DNA of 64,000 bases from Linepithema humile (lineage: Eukaryota > Arthropoda > Insecta > Hymenoptera > Formicidae). Shown piece after piece: positions 49,516-61,779 of this stretch. Position numbers and translations under genes: made by a program. The notes beneath the pieces are model-generated. The model was not told where the DNA came from, ran no database searches, and worked only from the letters and a program-made list of their open reading frames with translations. Numbering within the stretch: position 1 is the stretch's first letter; each line of letters begins with the position of its first letter. Location of the stretch: NCBI RefSeq assembly GCF_040581485.1, contig NC_090130.1, positions 2,666,001 to 2,730,000 on the forward strand, given 5' to 3'.

Positions 49516-49571
49516 GCACTCTCTCTACTCTTCCCGCCCCCCCCTCTCTCTTTCTCTCTCTCTCTCTCTCG
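49516..49571 (+). repeat. CT/C-rich pyrimidine tract upstream of the promoter-like island
   Basis: CT units with an internal C run, about 100 bp before the initiator candidate at 49678. Confidence 0.85.
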
Positions 49572-49635
49572 CCCCTTCGCACTCTCTCAATTATAAGGCA
49601 ACGTAGATCCCGCGAGAGCTCGTGGGATGTTTCTG

Positions 49636-50060
49636 ACCGCCAATCAGCCGGCGGGCGATAATCGCGGCTCGGTCACGTCAGTTAAAATCGCTGTCAATCC
49701 CGGCAGCGATTCAAAGGCGAACTTTCCGCGTTGCGGTTGCTGCGTTCGATGTAATGGCAGCAGGCCGCGCGCGCGGACGGGAGCCGCCCGCCAATCCTAC
49801 GCGCGTCTATGTCCGTGCCGCTTTGCCCGGGGGCACAATGGTGCGGCGGTACCCGGGGGAATATCAGAGAAGAGGCGCTCTCCTCCGCCGCCGGCCCCGA
49901 CGCTGTGAGCCCCACCGCCGCCCCATTGGCCGCCAGCGAGAGAGCACTTCCTGTTAGCCTCGACCCTCGTCCGCAACCAGCCGCAGGCCGCAAGCCACGG
50001 TTTCTGCGAGCCGTAGCCTCTAACGTCACGCTACTCCAGGCTTGACCTCCCGCCGACAAC
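49636..50060 (+). promoter_or_regulatory. CpG-rich promoter-like island with CCAAT box and initiator
   Basis: This GC- and CpG-rich island contains GCCAATCAG at 49640-49648, an initiator match TCAGTT at 49678-49683 about 35-40 nt downstream, and CCATTGG at 49922-49928. It is flanked by CT tracts on both sides (49516-49571 and 50192-50230), which in insects commonly bind GAGA-type factors. Donor-like GAG|GTATGC (50331) and TTG|GTAAAG (50431) lie downstream on the plus strand, so a non-coding first exon is possible. Short ORFs on both strands are unrecognised and are probably not genes. Confidence 0.35.
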
Positions 50061-51559
50061 GTAATTGTTTAGAAACCCCTTGATCTGTAATTTCAGCGCG
50101 CCCAAACCATCCCCCCCTGCGCGCGCGCGCGCGAAACATCGTTAACACGATCCCGCCCCGTCTTACCACCGCCGCCACACACATAGTTTTCCTCTCTTCC
50201 TCTCTCTCTCTTTCTCTCTCTCTCTCTTTCCGTCAAGCGCGCACGGCTAGTCGATAGTTCTCGCGCGTGCATAACGCGTGGTTCGCACACTGCACTCCGG
50301 GGGGGTTTGTTTCGCGAGATTGAACGAGGTATGCGAGAAATCGGTTGCGGTGCGCCCTGGAGAAGCGACCTGCGGTCGGAAATCTTGCATGAGTGACAAC
50401 TGGAGGATGCGAGAAACGAGGAAACTTGGTAAAGTGGCTTTATCGTCGAGATTATTACTATTATGATTAAATATGAAATTTCCAACTGCAACTGTACGGC
50501 CTTCTACTTCTTGTTGTAAATATATCGTCATGCATGATTTATTTTACTTGAAATAAAATCACTTCAAATTTCAGCTTAACTCATTGTCGAATATTATTTG
50601 TATCACGGTTCCTACGAATTTTACATAATTTTATAAATTTTAATTCATTTCGAAAATGGAAAATGCCAACTGAGAGTAGGACATTGCGTAAAATAATATC
50701 TGTGAAAAGTTGTGGAAATATTTTCTGGTATTATTTTACAGTATAATCATGGCGATAACAATAACACTAAATATATTTAAAAATATTATCCTATAAAATA
50801 ATACAAAAATTTAGTTTCAAGTTTTCACATTTAAGAGTGAAATAAAATGCGTACATGAATTACAAAAATTTTCCATTACCACACATTCTCTCTATTTGGC
50901 TTTTTTTTTTAATAAAACCGCGAAACTAACGGGAATATATATTTCTAGCAACGAGGGATTTATTCTACAGGTGGTCTGGAAATTTAGGCGAATTTTGGTG
51001 AAATATATTTTCTAGGGGAAGATCTGACAGTTCCTGTCGGACCAGAGCGTGACATCAAATTCTTTCTGACGGAAATAGTTTCTTGGAGTACACGGGAAAC
51101 TTCACCCTCGTTCCTTTCATTGGAAAATGTGTACGACGTGTGACTTTTACTCAAGTCAACCGCATGTTACGTACGACGTATACTTCACATCCACCTCTCT
51201 CTCTTCATAAAATTTTTTAAAAAGTCACGTATGCGCGGTCGTCGGAGCGAATTCGCAGGCATGCAGGACTGTTTAGCCTTTCGGTTCTTAAATTGTTCGT
51301 AATTTAAGAGAGCCGCCCGGTTACATAAACTTGTGAGCCCCATTTCTACAATACATATGCAATGGCATATACCGCATAAAATTAATATATTATGCATTAA
51401 TAAGGTTTTTCTCCGAGTTAATTTAAATTGGTAAAATTTTCCACGAATGCATAATTTTCATACATCCCTATTTCCATCCCTTTCCCACGCCACTCGGAGA
51501 CGCGTTATTTCAAAGTTCGAATATAATGTTTGTATAATAGGGATACGAGTTCAACTTAC

Positions 51560-51841
51560 GATATCCTCCAGTTTCGAGCATCCTTTCCTGGCGGTGCAAA
51601 CCAAGGCGACGATGACTCCGCCTCCGAACATGAGCAGGAGGAATACCGCCAACTTCCAACCGTGATCCTTCTGCGGAATAAGCTTCTTGGCCGCCGGTAA
51701 CCTGGCGACCTCCGCCGTGGAGACACCGAAGCGGGACGCCTTCACGAGGATCGTCCTGAGACGTCTCGATGCTTTCTCGCACGCCATCTTTGTCGGGTTG
51801 CTCTTTGAAGCCGACCTCGACTTCACGTGCACGTGATCCAT
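51560..51841 (-). CDS. First coding exon of an unrecognised single-span membrane protein (partial gene)
   Basis: This 94-codon exon is the best-supported coding sequence here. The ATG sits in a good context (AAAATGG) and an in-frame TGA lies 26 codons upstream at 51917-51919, which fixes the first possible start; a second well-placed ATG is codon 19. The exon ends in phase 0 at a consensus donor, ATC|GTAAGT. Third codon positions are strongly G/C. Residues 1-63 are basic and Lys/Arg/Ser-rich (KASRRLRTILVKASRF at 23-38). Residues 64-82 (LAVFLLLMFGGGVIVALVC) form one clear membrane span, followed by TARKGCSKLEDI. There is no N-terminal signal peptide, so a type II protein with a cytoplasmic N-terminus is likely; this is inference. 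Cys82 and Cys88 beside the span could be lipidated. I do not recognise the family. The remaining exons lie at lower coordinates or beyond the window. Confidence 0.75.
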
Positions 51842-52620
51842 TTTACGGATTCTCCGCGTTTCTCGAAACGTACTACACGCGCGAACTCGCGCGACTCTTT
51901 CGCGACGGGGAAATTCTCAAGTTCTTCGACTGCTTGCAACCTGTCCGAGTTGCGAACGGCGCGCGAACGGACATCGGACGAGAGTATACAAGTATCGGCG
52001 GCGTGTCCGGAAATGGACTCTGTCCGATCACAATGCCCACTCGAGACGCGGGCTTCACTGAACTACACCGACGCTACAGCCCAAGCGAGTATTCAAATAT
52101 CACGCGGTCCATTTCGCGATTGAATTCCCTCGCGTCGGACACGTCGGACGGCGTTCTGGGTCTCTTCGGAATTCGCCGGACTGTAGAAAGCTTTACGGTC
52201 CACCGCACTGCGTATTTTATCACACTCACGTGGCGCGCACTTCGAATACGAAGATCGAAGACTCACACGAAAAAATCGGATTTGTCATTATCGCCGCTTT
52301 TTATCGATCCCCAATCGATCATTCCGTACCGCATCGTTCTACTTCAATCGCGATATCTTCATATTCCGATCGATTTTGTTTCGGCGATCGTATCCAGCTT
52401 TCCCAGCTAATCGGGCTGTGCAACTCGTCGCTGACGTCGTTCTCGTGCAAACTCCGTTGCGGATTTTACGAGATTATAGCGAACGATAGCTATCGCGGAC
52501 GCTCTGCGCGTCCTCACCGCGTTACCGCGTTCCAAGTCGTTATACTTTTATGTCCGCGACGTGGGCGGATGCGCAATAGCAAAGCTGCGGAGCTCGAATG
52601 AGATTCCGGACGTCACGAGG
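51842..52620 (-). promoter_or_regulatory. GC-rich 5' flank and probable 5'UTR/promoter of the membrane-protein gene
   Basis: The sequence immediately upstream of the 51841 start codon is CpG-rich, in contrast to the AT-rich DNA beyond the island. On the minus strand it contains TTCAGTG at 52056-52062, which fits the arthropod initiator consensus TCAGT and would give a 5'UTR of about 218 nt if unspliced. I see no TATA box. The initiator assignment is only a match to a short consensus. Cap-selected RNA reads would settle it. Confidence 0.35.
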
Positions 52621-54184
52621 AGTGACGGGAATCGCCAGCGGAATGGAGAGGGCTGCTGCCGAGGGGCTGATGCTACAATCCTAAAGTTTACTGTTTGCCG
52701 AATGATACCCGCGACCCTTCGTTACCGCGATCCGCCCTGGTGCTTTCAGCGCCGTCAATTTCTCGCGCGCCTTAGGATTTCACGGAATATCACGTTATTT
52801 AGGAAGGGCGGCCGGCAGTTTCGTCAAGTTGAGAATAGGTAATATTTCAAATAGGATATCCGGGAGAGAAAATTGATGCGAAGAGTTCAAGATTAGGTCG
52901 GTACTATCTGCTCGTTCCCGTTCTCGTTTTTCGGGTCGACCCGCGGAGAACCTCGCCCGATGCGGTCTGTTTTTTCACAATGACATATCTCCCGCACGCG
53001 TTCATGGGTCGAGGAGAAATCGTTTGTTGTTCGCCGATCGAGCGACTAACGGCAGATCCGCGCTCTCATGAAGACACGATTAATCTCGGTAGCTCGGTCA
53101 TTTCGCCGAGATCCGATGACCGGAAGGGAAATTAATTCTCCTCGATCGAACAGACTCTCACAGGATGGCCTCATATTCTTCCGGCGAGATGCTCGTTCGT
53201 GGCGCCGTCAATTTTGCTTCGATTTTACCGTTTCGACGCGCGCCAAGCCCATCCGTTTCTGTATAGCGCCGCGTATGGTCGACGTACTTTTATTTGCGAG
53301 ATATTGGCACTTTCACGGTTTATCCACCAGACTCCTTTTATAAGGACGAGTCTCCAATAGTTAAACGGCGTGCCTTTTCCAGTTGCCTGTCACTTCCACG
53401 GGTTGTATCTGCGAAACAATTGCGTGTTAGTAACATAATTTGTAAGATGTTTTTTCATAGTGAATATATAAATAAATGAATAAGTTAACAGATATAATTT
53501 TCTAAACAAATTTTTCTTTTCTTATACAATTTTATCTCTTTATGTGAGATTTGCAATTTAAATTTTAAATCTATTATAATAACATTAAGAGAAAAAATAT
53601 GCATAAGGATCTATTGAAATACATATATTAAAAATCTCGTTTAGCAATACTTAATAAAATTATTACTTTATTTACATTATTTTATGCTAAAGATACGAAA
53701 AAGAAATACTGCGATCGAGCGAAAAAGAAAAGGAAAAAGGACACCGTCGATTTTCCAATTCGCGAAATCGCATGAGCGCCAAAACAGTGCCACTGACAGA
53801 ACAATAAATATAATATAGGGCTGGATTGCACCGTCGTGAAGTTTAGAAAATAGGCGAAGGTGCTCCGATTGTTCGGCAAGTTCTCCAAAGCGCGATCGAT
53901 GATAGCGATTCGATCCCAGTGTCCATCGATCCAAGTGTAATGTGTCTCGAAGTGGATGGATTTCGAGTGCATTAAAGATGAAAGCAATATCGGAGATGGG
54001 ATTATCCGCGCGCCGGCGGCGATACCACGACAAAAATACTCGTCGTCGCCGCGGGCCGTAACGAAACGGCTCGTCACAAGGGCTATGTCCGAGGATTAAG
54101 TGAGAATTATCCTGGATTTCGCTTCTCGAATTCCATCCGCTTCATCCCGTTTCCGTCGGCTCGCGTCGCGCTCCCGTCGTATAC

Positions 54185-54235
54185 GCGCCGCGCCGCGCCG
54201 GACGCGCCGCGCCGGACGCGACCGGCCGGACGGAC
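54185..54235 (+). repeat. GC-only tandem repeat (GCGCCGCGCCGGAC-like units)
   Basis: About two full units and partial units of a GCGCCGCGCCGGAC motif, extremely CpG-dense, inside a GC-rich block at 54.0-54.3 kb between AT-rich flanks. Confidence 0.7.
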
Positions 54236-56468
54236 AGGCGGCTCCTTCCCGCAACTCTTTTCCACTTAATCTCGAATCCGCTGGTAATTGCGTTATTATA
54301 CGTCTGAGGCAAAGCGCGCTCCTTTTCACAACGATCACGTACGAATATATATCGTTTTCAGTGCTCTCATTGTTTCTCCCGATACTTCAAGCTGCGCCGA
54401 AGAAAGTCGTTTTCTTGAAATTTACGGGGATAGAAAAATCTTGGATCTCTTATATTATTTTTACGTTTTACAGTTTTTGAGTGTATCAATGAGGCAAATC
54501 TGTTTTGACTAATAATAAAAATATCTATTCATTAATTGTAATCATTGTTTCACTAGGCATTCTTCTTTTTCGGCGATTTGTCGAAACTTATATTTCTCCG
54601 TCCTAAAGTTATTTTTATCTACAGTACAATCAATCTGGCTGAAAAAGTGGCCGTATTATTTCATTTTCCGCTCATTTTTCACGTTAATCTCAACTATGCT
54701 AATTAGCATCGCAATGAATTAAATATTATCACAAAGTGTTATCGGATTTGCCGAAAACAAGCATGCGTAATGTTATTTCACAGTAAAGCAAACTCCGCGC
54801 AGAATCGCGAATGGAGTCGTCGTAAGATAACAAGTCGACATACCGAAATGTATTCAAGTATTACGCACCGTATCTATTGAAAATCTCAGCGGTGGGTACA
54901 AACGAGGAGAGAGCGAAAGCCCCGCCGACGAAAATTACGTCGCGCACAGTCCGCGGGCGTTTCTGGCTTACATCAGCGGTGATTAATTTCAGGAGATTAG
55001 CGGGAGGCTCCGGTCATTAGAATTAAACGGGGAAATATACCGGTCGGAATCGCCTTGTCGGCTCTGCATTAGACCGCGCTAATTAGCTCCGTCGCAATGG
55101 CCAATGGATATAACTGCCGGATTTGCCGCATTAGAATTTAATGCCCGCGGATCGTACACGATCTTAACACGGCGTTCGTGTTCGCGTAACACAAGTAGCC
55201 CCTAAGCCGGCTGGAAGGAGCGCGCAGGAAGGAAGCGGAAAGCGAAAGAACGAGATCCTCAAAATGGTGAGGTTCCTTTGGCACGTTCTCATACGCGAGC
55301 TCTCTCATGCGAATGTTACGACTATTGCAGTCTGGAGAGTTTCGAGTGGGAATTAGCGCGGCACGATTAAGCTTATGCCCTTTAAGGCCGAGATTATCGT
55401 TAGCGGGAAGTGATTTAGATACGGAGCCGGGGTCCCCGCCGCGGAAAAGTTGCTAAGTGTGGGCGAACGGCCGTACGGAGCAAGTTTCGCGGAATGGTTC
55501 GTGTGACGAAGTCTCACGGAGTCTCGCTCCGCGAAGTCGTTGCGCGATAGTATCGGTGCGTGAATGTATCGCGTGAAACATTGCCGTCTGGCTCGCGGCA
55601 CACGAAAATTACTCTCCACGGCTGAGAACTCGATAAATCTGAAAATCCGCGTGTAACGCGACACGTTAAACGGGGGGAAATAAATGTTCGAAATCCATCT
55701 CTTTTAATTTGGCCAGTTGTTTCGTAATGCAAAAATAATTTTCTCCTCGCGATTTTACAAGTTCGCAAATGCCGACCAGCGGAGAGCACTTTTGGGGTCA
55801 ATAATTTCCCGTCTATTTGACAGATTGTACATGGCGGCCAGGCTGAAATATGAAACGCATGTGTCAAGGAATTGTCCGAGCGGGATTTAGTTCTTCAAAG
55901 TTAGCTATTCGCTCGAGAAACTCGTTCCCGATTAATTTCGATTCGCAGCGATCCTCCCGACTGACTAAACGAAGAAACAAAGACGGCTGCGTTATTATTA
56001 ACGTCGTCAGAGTCCGAACTTCGAGTCCGTGTCGTTCTTTCAAACTTATACTTAGAGGCGCGTCCCAGGGGCGAGTAAAGTTTCGAGTTTATGCTGGGTA
56101 GATCCCCTCCGGAAGTTAAATAAACCCGGAAAGGGCGACAGCGTTCTTTTTACAGCCGTTTTCCTTCTTTTGCTCCTGTGCGGTAATCGTCGACGTTGAC
56201 CGTCGAGCTTCCATCGTCTCGTCACCCTACATCTTCCGGTCGCTATTCCGAGATCCTCCGCGTAGTTCCCGGTCCGTAGATCGCGACGTTTTTTATCGGA
56301 TAAAACTCGAGGAAGAAGTACGGCCGGCGAAGCCATCGAGCGGCCTGCTGCTCGCTGAAGAAAATGAGATAGCTTAATAAGGCGGCGTCCTCCGGTGTAA
56401 TTACGCGCCCCAAGTTCCTCGCTATTTTCGCGCTCCGAGTAATTAGAATACCGATAGCTTCAGCGAGA

Positions 56469-56470
<2 letters not shown>

Positions 56471-56506
<36 letters not shown>

Positions 56507-56512
56507 GAGAGA
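56471..56512 (+). repeat. (GA)n microsatellite
   Basis: About 16 GA units followed by AAGGGAGAG. Further purine-rich tracts lie at 58083-58134 and 60319-60360. Confidence 0.95.
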
Positions 56513-58222
56513 ACGCTCGCGCCACCCCTCGTCTCGATGCGACGCTTAAGGTTCCCATTTATTTCCGGCAGAAATGTCACACAGGATTCGAGCCGCGCGT
56601 TCTCTCCCGGAATTCCAGACAGATAAACGTCGCAGACTCGGATTCGCTGAAAATCGGCATCAGCAGCGACGACGGCGGCAGCGACGGCGGCTACGGCGTC
56701 GCGTCGAAACATTAAATGCCAGGTATTATTTGTTCTGATCTGATTACTAAGCGTGTGCCTAGCTTCTGTGAATGTTTAAACATGCGATACTCAAAGAGAT
56801 CGCATGGATGCTGAGTCTGATAATTATATAAAGTGTTAACACGTTTATACAGGCGCAAAACTAACATCCTATTAATGAAAACGTTTTATCTTCGCACGCT
56901 TTCTTTTTTTACACGAGAACAAATTGGAAACTTGTCAGTTTATGTAAATTTAATATCGCGGAATAATACAAAAATAACATATACTATTTATACGACTTTA
57001 CTGAAACATGTAGACGATTTTCCCTCTACATTTGGACTTATATTAAATTTTCTTCCTAGAAACGTGTAAAATTAATTGTTGAATCCGTGAAAAATATAGA
57101 CATGGACTAGTTTCAGCAGCGTCTTGGCAAAATAATATCGAAAATCTTATTTACTAATATCGCTAATTTATAAACTGTTGGTATACTTAATACCTTCAAA
57201 GTGACGTTGCTAAAGCGATTATATCCTCCGGTCTGGTCGATCTGTGAAACTGCGCGTCTCGGAGGTAGGGCCGCTCCGGAGCCGCTCGGATGAATAAATA
57301 AAACAGCACCGATGTTCTCTCTTTCTCTCTCTCCCACTCAGTAATTTATCGGCGTGCTATCGAGCGTTCGATTTGAGATGCAGCGGTGGAGGCGAAATGG
57401 AAGATGTTGTATTGGGTCATATTGAGGACGGTAATTTAAATGGCACCGGCAGCGGACGGTGGAAATATTTTCGGTTAGAATATCAGATTGCGATGCTGAA
57501 TGTTAAAGCGCGCTAAAATTGAGTTGAACGTATTAACGAAGCGTGCGCGCATTAATATATTAAAAACAGCGGATCATTTTAATTCACAATTTGCCAGGAC
57601 GAATGGATGAAAACATAACGATGACCGCTAACGAATAACGACGATCATTAATTATGAAGTCGATGGAGCTTTACCGTGATTTTTCTTATAATTTATCATT
57701 AGTGGATTTAACTTCATTAAATTTATAGGGCTCCTGAGAGAGCGCGCTCGCGATTTTATATTTTACGATTGAGGATTTATGCTCGTCTTTGTCGGGGATT
57801 CAACGCGAATACATTTATTTCTGAAACAAAAACGTTCTGAAATTTAACTTCTATTAAAAAAATCTAAATTGAACAAATAAAATGTCTTTTATTATCAAAA
57901 AAAGGCATTTTTTCACAAATTAGACATTAAATTGAAAAACTGCGTGATAAAAATATTTATACGATTAATTTACTTACTCGTCCTTTTGCGACGGTGGATT
58001 AATACTCTAAGATTGAATATCGACTAACAACCTTTTCGCATCGCGAAAATCTTCGATGCAAATTTGAGTATATTCGACAATAGAGAAAGAGAGAGAGAAG
58101 GTGAGAGAGGAAGCGAGAGAGTAAGCGAGAGGGAAACTCGACGGATCTCGCTCGGTTATGGCTTGATATATCGTCGAGTTACACGCACTCGGTGGACTTG
58201 CCGGGCTTAATGTGATTTACAG

Positions 58223-58354
58223 GAGGGACAGAAGTTTCGAGCGATGGACCGTATGTTTCGAAAGCCCCGGGAAATTATTGGATACGTGACAACTCCGGTT
58301 ACTTTGGGCACGTCCAGAAGCGAAATTGACATCGGCGAGGACGGGAAAGGATAA
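58223..58354 (+). CDS. Possible terminal coding exon followed by a polyadenylation signal
   Basis: An acceptor-like GTGATTTACAG is followed in phase 0 by 43 open codons and a TAA at 58352-58354. The reading begins EGQKFRAMDRMFRKPREIIG and ends SRSEIDIGEDGKG, a basic then acidic peptide without hydrophobic spans. AATAAA follows at 58436-58441, 82 nt after the stop, which is what a real 3' terminal exon would show. The minus strand is also open over the same span (58217-58408). The obvious place for its 5' end would be the promoter-like island at 49.6-50.4 kb on the same strand; this is inference. No family is recognised. Confidence 0.28.
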   Translation, partial: EGQKFRAMDRMFRKPREIIGYVTTPVTLGTSRSEIDIGEDGKG

Positions 58355-58435
58355 AGTCGTAAAACGATATGACTCGTTACGTTCGTGTCTCTCTACTCCG
58401 CGCGACAACTCATATAAGCAATGAACCTCTTAATC

Positions 58436-58441
58436 AATAAA
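58436..58441 (+). terminator. AATAAA polyadenylation signal downstream of the possible terminal exon
   Basis: A canonical hexamer within CAATAAAGTACTG, followed by a T-rich stretch (ACTTTCCTGTATT). On its own AATAAA is common in AT-rich DNA; its value lies in its position 82 nt after the stop at 58354. Confidence 0.3.
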
Positions 58442-60384
58442 GTACTGTCGCCGATACTTTCCTGTATTATCACACATATTTATACGGATGTTCTGAACTG
58501 CTTTCGAACATCAAATCTACATCTGTATCTTTTAAATTGCACGAAGGAATATAAACTCTAAATTAAATTTTGTAAATAAATTGTAAATAACTTGTTTTAA
58601 TGCGATGTATAAAATTAAATTTATTAATTTTGAATATTTTGTATCTTTAATGCAACAATATTAATTTTGCACAAGTTCGATATCTCGAAAAATCAATCGG
58701 CTGATGGAGATATTATTATTGGAATCTATTATCGGAATATATTATCGGAATCAAGAGAATCAAATGTGTCTGGTTTTTTTTTTAAAAGGATTGCTTCTTT
58801 GTTGATGCGATCGTCCATAAGAGTGCCCCTTCCCCCTTTCGCTCTCCATACAGACGTTACCTTCGGAAAGTTTTCGGTGCACCGCGCGAAATTGCGCCCT
58901 TTACGTTACGCCGAGTGTCAGAAATTTGCCAGTGGCACTGCTCGTTTACCACATAAAGTTACCTAACGCCGTTCTCGGCAAAAGTAATAAAACGCGCTTG
59001 CTATGCAGATGTATTGCAAAACAAAGATCGGACAGACCAGCCGTGACGCGCATTTGCATTTTTCGGAGATTTGTTTTCGAGGATTAAGGTAAACAAGTGA
59101 CATTACAATAAAATCTTGCAGATGTTTCCTCCTTTTTCTGAATTCCGTTAGAAATCTAATTCGAGGTATAATAAACTGGAATAGCCAATATTGCCATCTG
59201 TTTTCATAGTTGTTTATAATCGCGAATATTTCCTGAGCATTAAGTCCCGCATATGAATCGCTATTTGCCTCGTTGCAAATAACACAAATGTTTGCTACTC
59301 GCGTATCTGAAATATGCAGGCAAACTTTGCTAATTCGAACGCGTGCCGTGAATAAAGATTAATGTATTCGCGTCGCACGCAAGGGAGTACATGAATAAAT
59401 ATCACCTGGGGAGGATAAATGAAATTCGAACGGCCGAATTTAAAAACGTTTCCCGCGAGAAAATCGCGTCCGCCGAGATCCCCTAAAAAAGCTTCGTTAT
59501 CGTCGGGTTTCCGTCAGACAGCTGCGTTCGCATCTTCGAGAGCATTTGAAGCAGCATTTGAGCAGATTTGAAAGTTAGACGATCGGCACAGGTTACAGGC
59601 TACAGGATAGAAGTTTCCGCAATTGTTCGCATTGTTATCGGAATCGGTAGGGATTTGTCGTTGCTGCTAACGAGAATTTTATGTAAATATACCATGCCTT
59701 TCGTTTGCGGACGAATTTGCAAGATCGCTCGGCAAATTGCGGAGATTATTCTGGAAATTTTGCGATTTTCGTAATCCCGAACGCCTTTATTGGCAACTTT
59801 GAGAATAGCTGTACTGCGGAAAAGCGAGCTTAAAATGCTTGTTTAAATTTGCTACGTATATTTCGACTGTCAAATGTAGAATTGACCCGGAGATGCTGTA
59901 ACGAAAACTCTTCAATCCGCTTAAAAACTCGTGGATGTTTTAGACAGCGCTCATTTTCCCTAAATTTAAACTTCTCCTCCGAGAAAGTTTAATGCTGCAT
60001 TTCTGCTTGTTATATCTCATTAATCCCCTTGTTAACCAAGCTTCAAATTAAATTTCACTCCGAGAAGAGGTCTATTGTCAAAAGTGCACGGTGCTATTGT
60101 TTTTATGTACAACTTTCTCTTGGCGCTCGCGTGCCACTCGACATGCCGAAGTTATATATTTTTACCGAATGGTACGTATTGGACGAAAAGATAGGTGTCG
60201 AAAACCGTCGGGGCATACCGTTTATATCAGAGCTCGTGAAGGAATGCAAAAGTGGCGCCGAGTGGTTATATATCGGCGATAAAGGATGAGCGTGGAAGCG
60301 GTAGAACGATGAGGGAAGAACGGGAGAGTGAGAGAAAGAGAGTGAGAGAGGGAGAGAGCAGTCAGGGAGTACCCATGAGAGGGT

Positions 60385-60422
60385 GAGAAAGCGTGCTCAA
60401 CACGTGTTTCCCTTATCGCGTT
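60385..60422 (+). repeat. Inverted repeat arm 1 (36/38 identical to arm 2)
   Basis: The block runs from GAGAAAGCGTGCTCAA through a CACGTG E-box to TTATCGCGTT. Its reverse complement, with two changes, is at 61374-61411. A TTATATATCGG motif lies about 110 nt upstream on the same strand. Confidence 0.8.
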
Positions 60423-61373
60423 CATTTCGAACCGCGGAGCGCGGTCGCTCTAATGCCGGCGAGACGTTCGTCGCGCGCTCGCTCGCTTGCTCGTTCTTTA
60501 CCGCGTCGCCGAGCGTCCCGGCGAAAACGGGCAGAGGAATGGGCATTGATTTATTTCGTTTCTCAATAATTCTCTTTTATTTTCCCCGTCGCTCGATCAC
60601 GGCTACCTTTTGATCTATCGCTCCCGACACGTCGAAAACGATTCATTTTTATTTACGATCCGACGCCGACGAGGCGATGAGATTCATCGCCTTTTCCATT
60701 GCTCTTTCCCTCCCCGTTTCACTCCCCGTCCTTCTCCTTCTCGATTCGCCCAGATGTTCGCGATTTTATTTCCCCTCGTCAAAATCATTGCCGGTACGAG
60801 AGGCGTCTCTCGTTGACGGTCGGTGTGTGCTGAGCAGCCGGGCCCTTGATAAAGTACTCGCCGGCAAGGCTGTTTGACGAGTTTAACGAAGGGAGGATTC
60901 AGGAATTCGCGCGACACAACGGTGGCCCCGTGATTTCACAATTAAAATTTTATCACGGTTCGTTGAGTTTTTTTTTTGTTTTTTTTTTTTGTTAACGTTT
61001 GTACGCGGGTTTATTTTGGCGGTGCGTAAAAAATGTTTGCGCACGGAAAATTAACGCGGTGCAGAAAATTTCACTGTAAAATAGTAATAAAGAATGGACG
61101 TAGAGGTGTAATGATAAATTATGGTGAAAAATAAACACGCAAACAACGAAAATCACAGAAATAATACAGCAAAGCTCTAAGAGAGTAGTCAGCGAGAGTA
61201 GTTTGCATTTACATTGGAGAGAGAATTTTTTTAAATTACGAAATATTGTCCTTTCTGTGTAAATTGACAATGTTATGTCGGATAAAACCATACATACTGA
61301 AGAGATATCGCGAACTGATCTCTATGATACAAAATGTCAGATGCGCTTTGTACAACTCGCGACTCGGCGGTGA

Positions 61374-61411
61374 AACGCGATAAAGGAAACACGTATTGAG
61401 CACGCTTTCTC
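61374..61411 (-). repeat. Inverted repeat arm 2
   Basis: On the minus strand it reads as arm 1, with TACGTG in place of CACGTG and one C-to-T change. It also has a TTATATATCGG motif about 60 nt upstream on its own strand (61464-61474 on plus). The two arms point towards each other across about 950 bp. Confidence 0.8.
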
Positions 61412-61732
61412 CCTTCTCGCAACCACTCGTTCCTAACCTTCATCATTATCTCTATCTTCTTCCGATATATAAGCTCACGCCCGCTCATATCGCTTTTTCA
61501 CACCTCGTTCGCTTCTTCAATCTCATATCTCAGGTCTGTTCGAGTTCCTCTTTCTTTTAGGAATTTTTGTCAGCGTCGAAAAGTCACGAAGAAAAGCGAT
61601 AATCGAAAAGATCGCTCTTTTAAAAGCTGAATGCGTTTAAAAGCAAATTCCAGTTTCAACAAAAAAGATTTGCTAAAAAAAAAACAATTATTTTAAACGC
61701 TGATTCTATATCAAAAACTTTGGAGACTGTTA

Positions 61733-61779
61733 TATATAACTTTGGAGATATAACTTTGGATATAACTTTGGTGATATAA
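61733..61779 (+). repeat. Short tandem array of a GATATAACTTTG unit
   Basis: ATATAACTTTGG occurs three times in 47 nt with 12-14-nt spacing, the copies differing by one or two bases. Confidence 0.75.

Larger units (their letters stand above)
52843..58222. other. Spacer with homeodomain-type motif cluster near 55.0 kb
   Basis: No supported exon. Between 54980 and 55140 there are several TAAT/ATTA cores (GATTAATTTC, CATTAGAATTAAAC, GCTAATTAGC) set in GC-richer DNA, as in insect enhancers. GC-rich blocks lie at 54.0-54.3 and 55.8-56.7 kb, the latter with overlapping ORFs in several frames. Confidence 0.4.

Noticed and set aside
51769..52410. 213-codon plus-strand ORF
   Set aside because: It is antisense to the supported exon 51560-51841 and its promoter. 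Antisense openness is expected from the CpG-rich codon usage.
56443..56712. Minus-strand ORF starting MFRRDAVAAVAAAVVAADAD and a plus-strand terminal-exon reading of the same DNA
   Set aside because: Both are built on a GCC/GGC trinucleotide-like stretch, the minus ORF runs into a GA microsatellite, and its ATG context is poor.
60383..60613. RKRAQ.VFPLSR shared by ORFs at 60383 (plus) and 61273-61488 (minus)
   Set aside because: The shared peptide is just the 38-bp inverted repeat translated; the plus ORF lacks an ATG and the frames do not match beyond the repeat.
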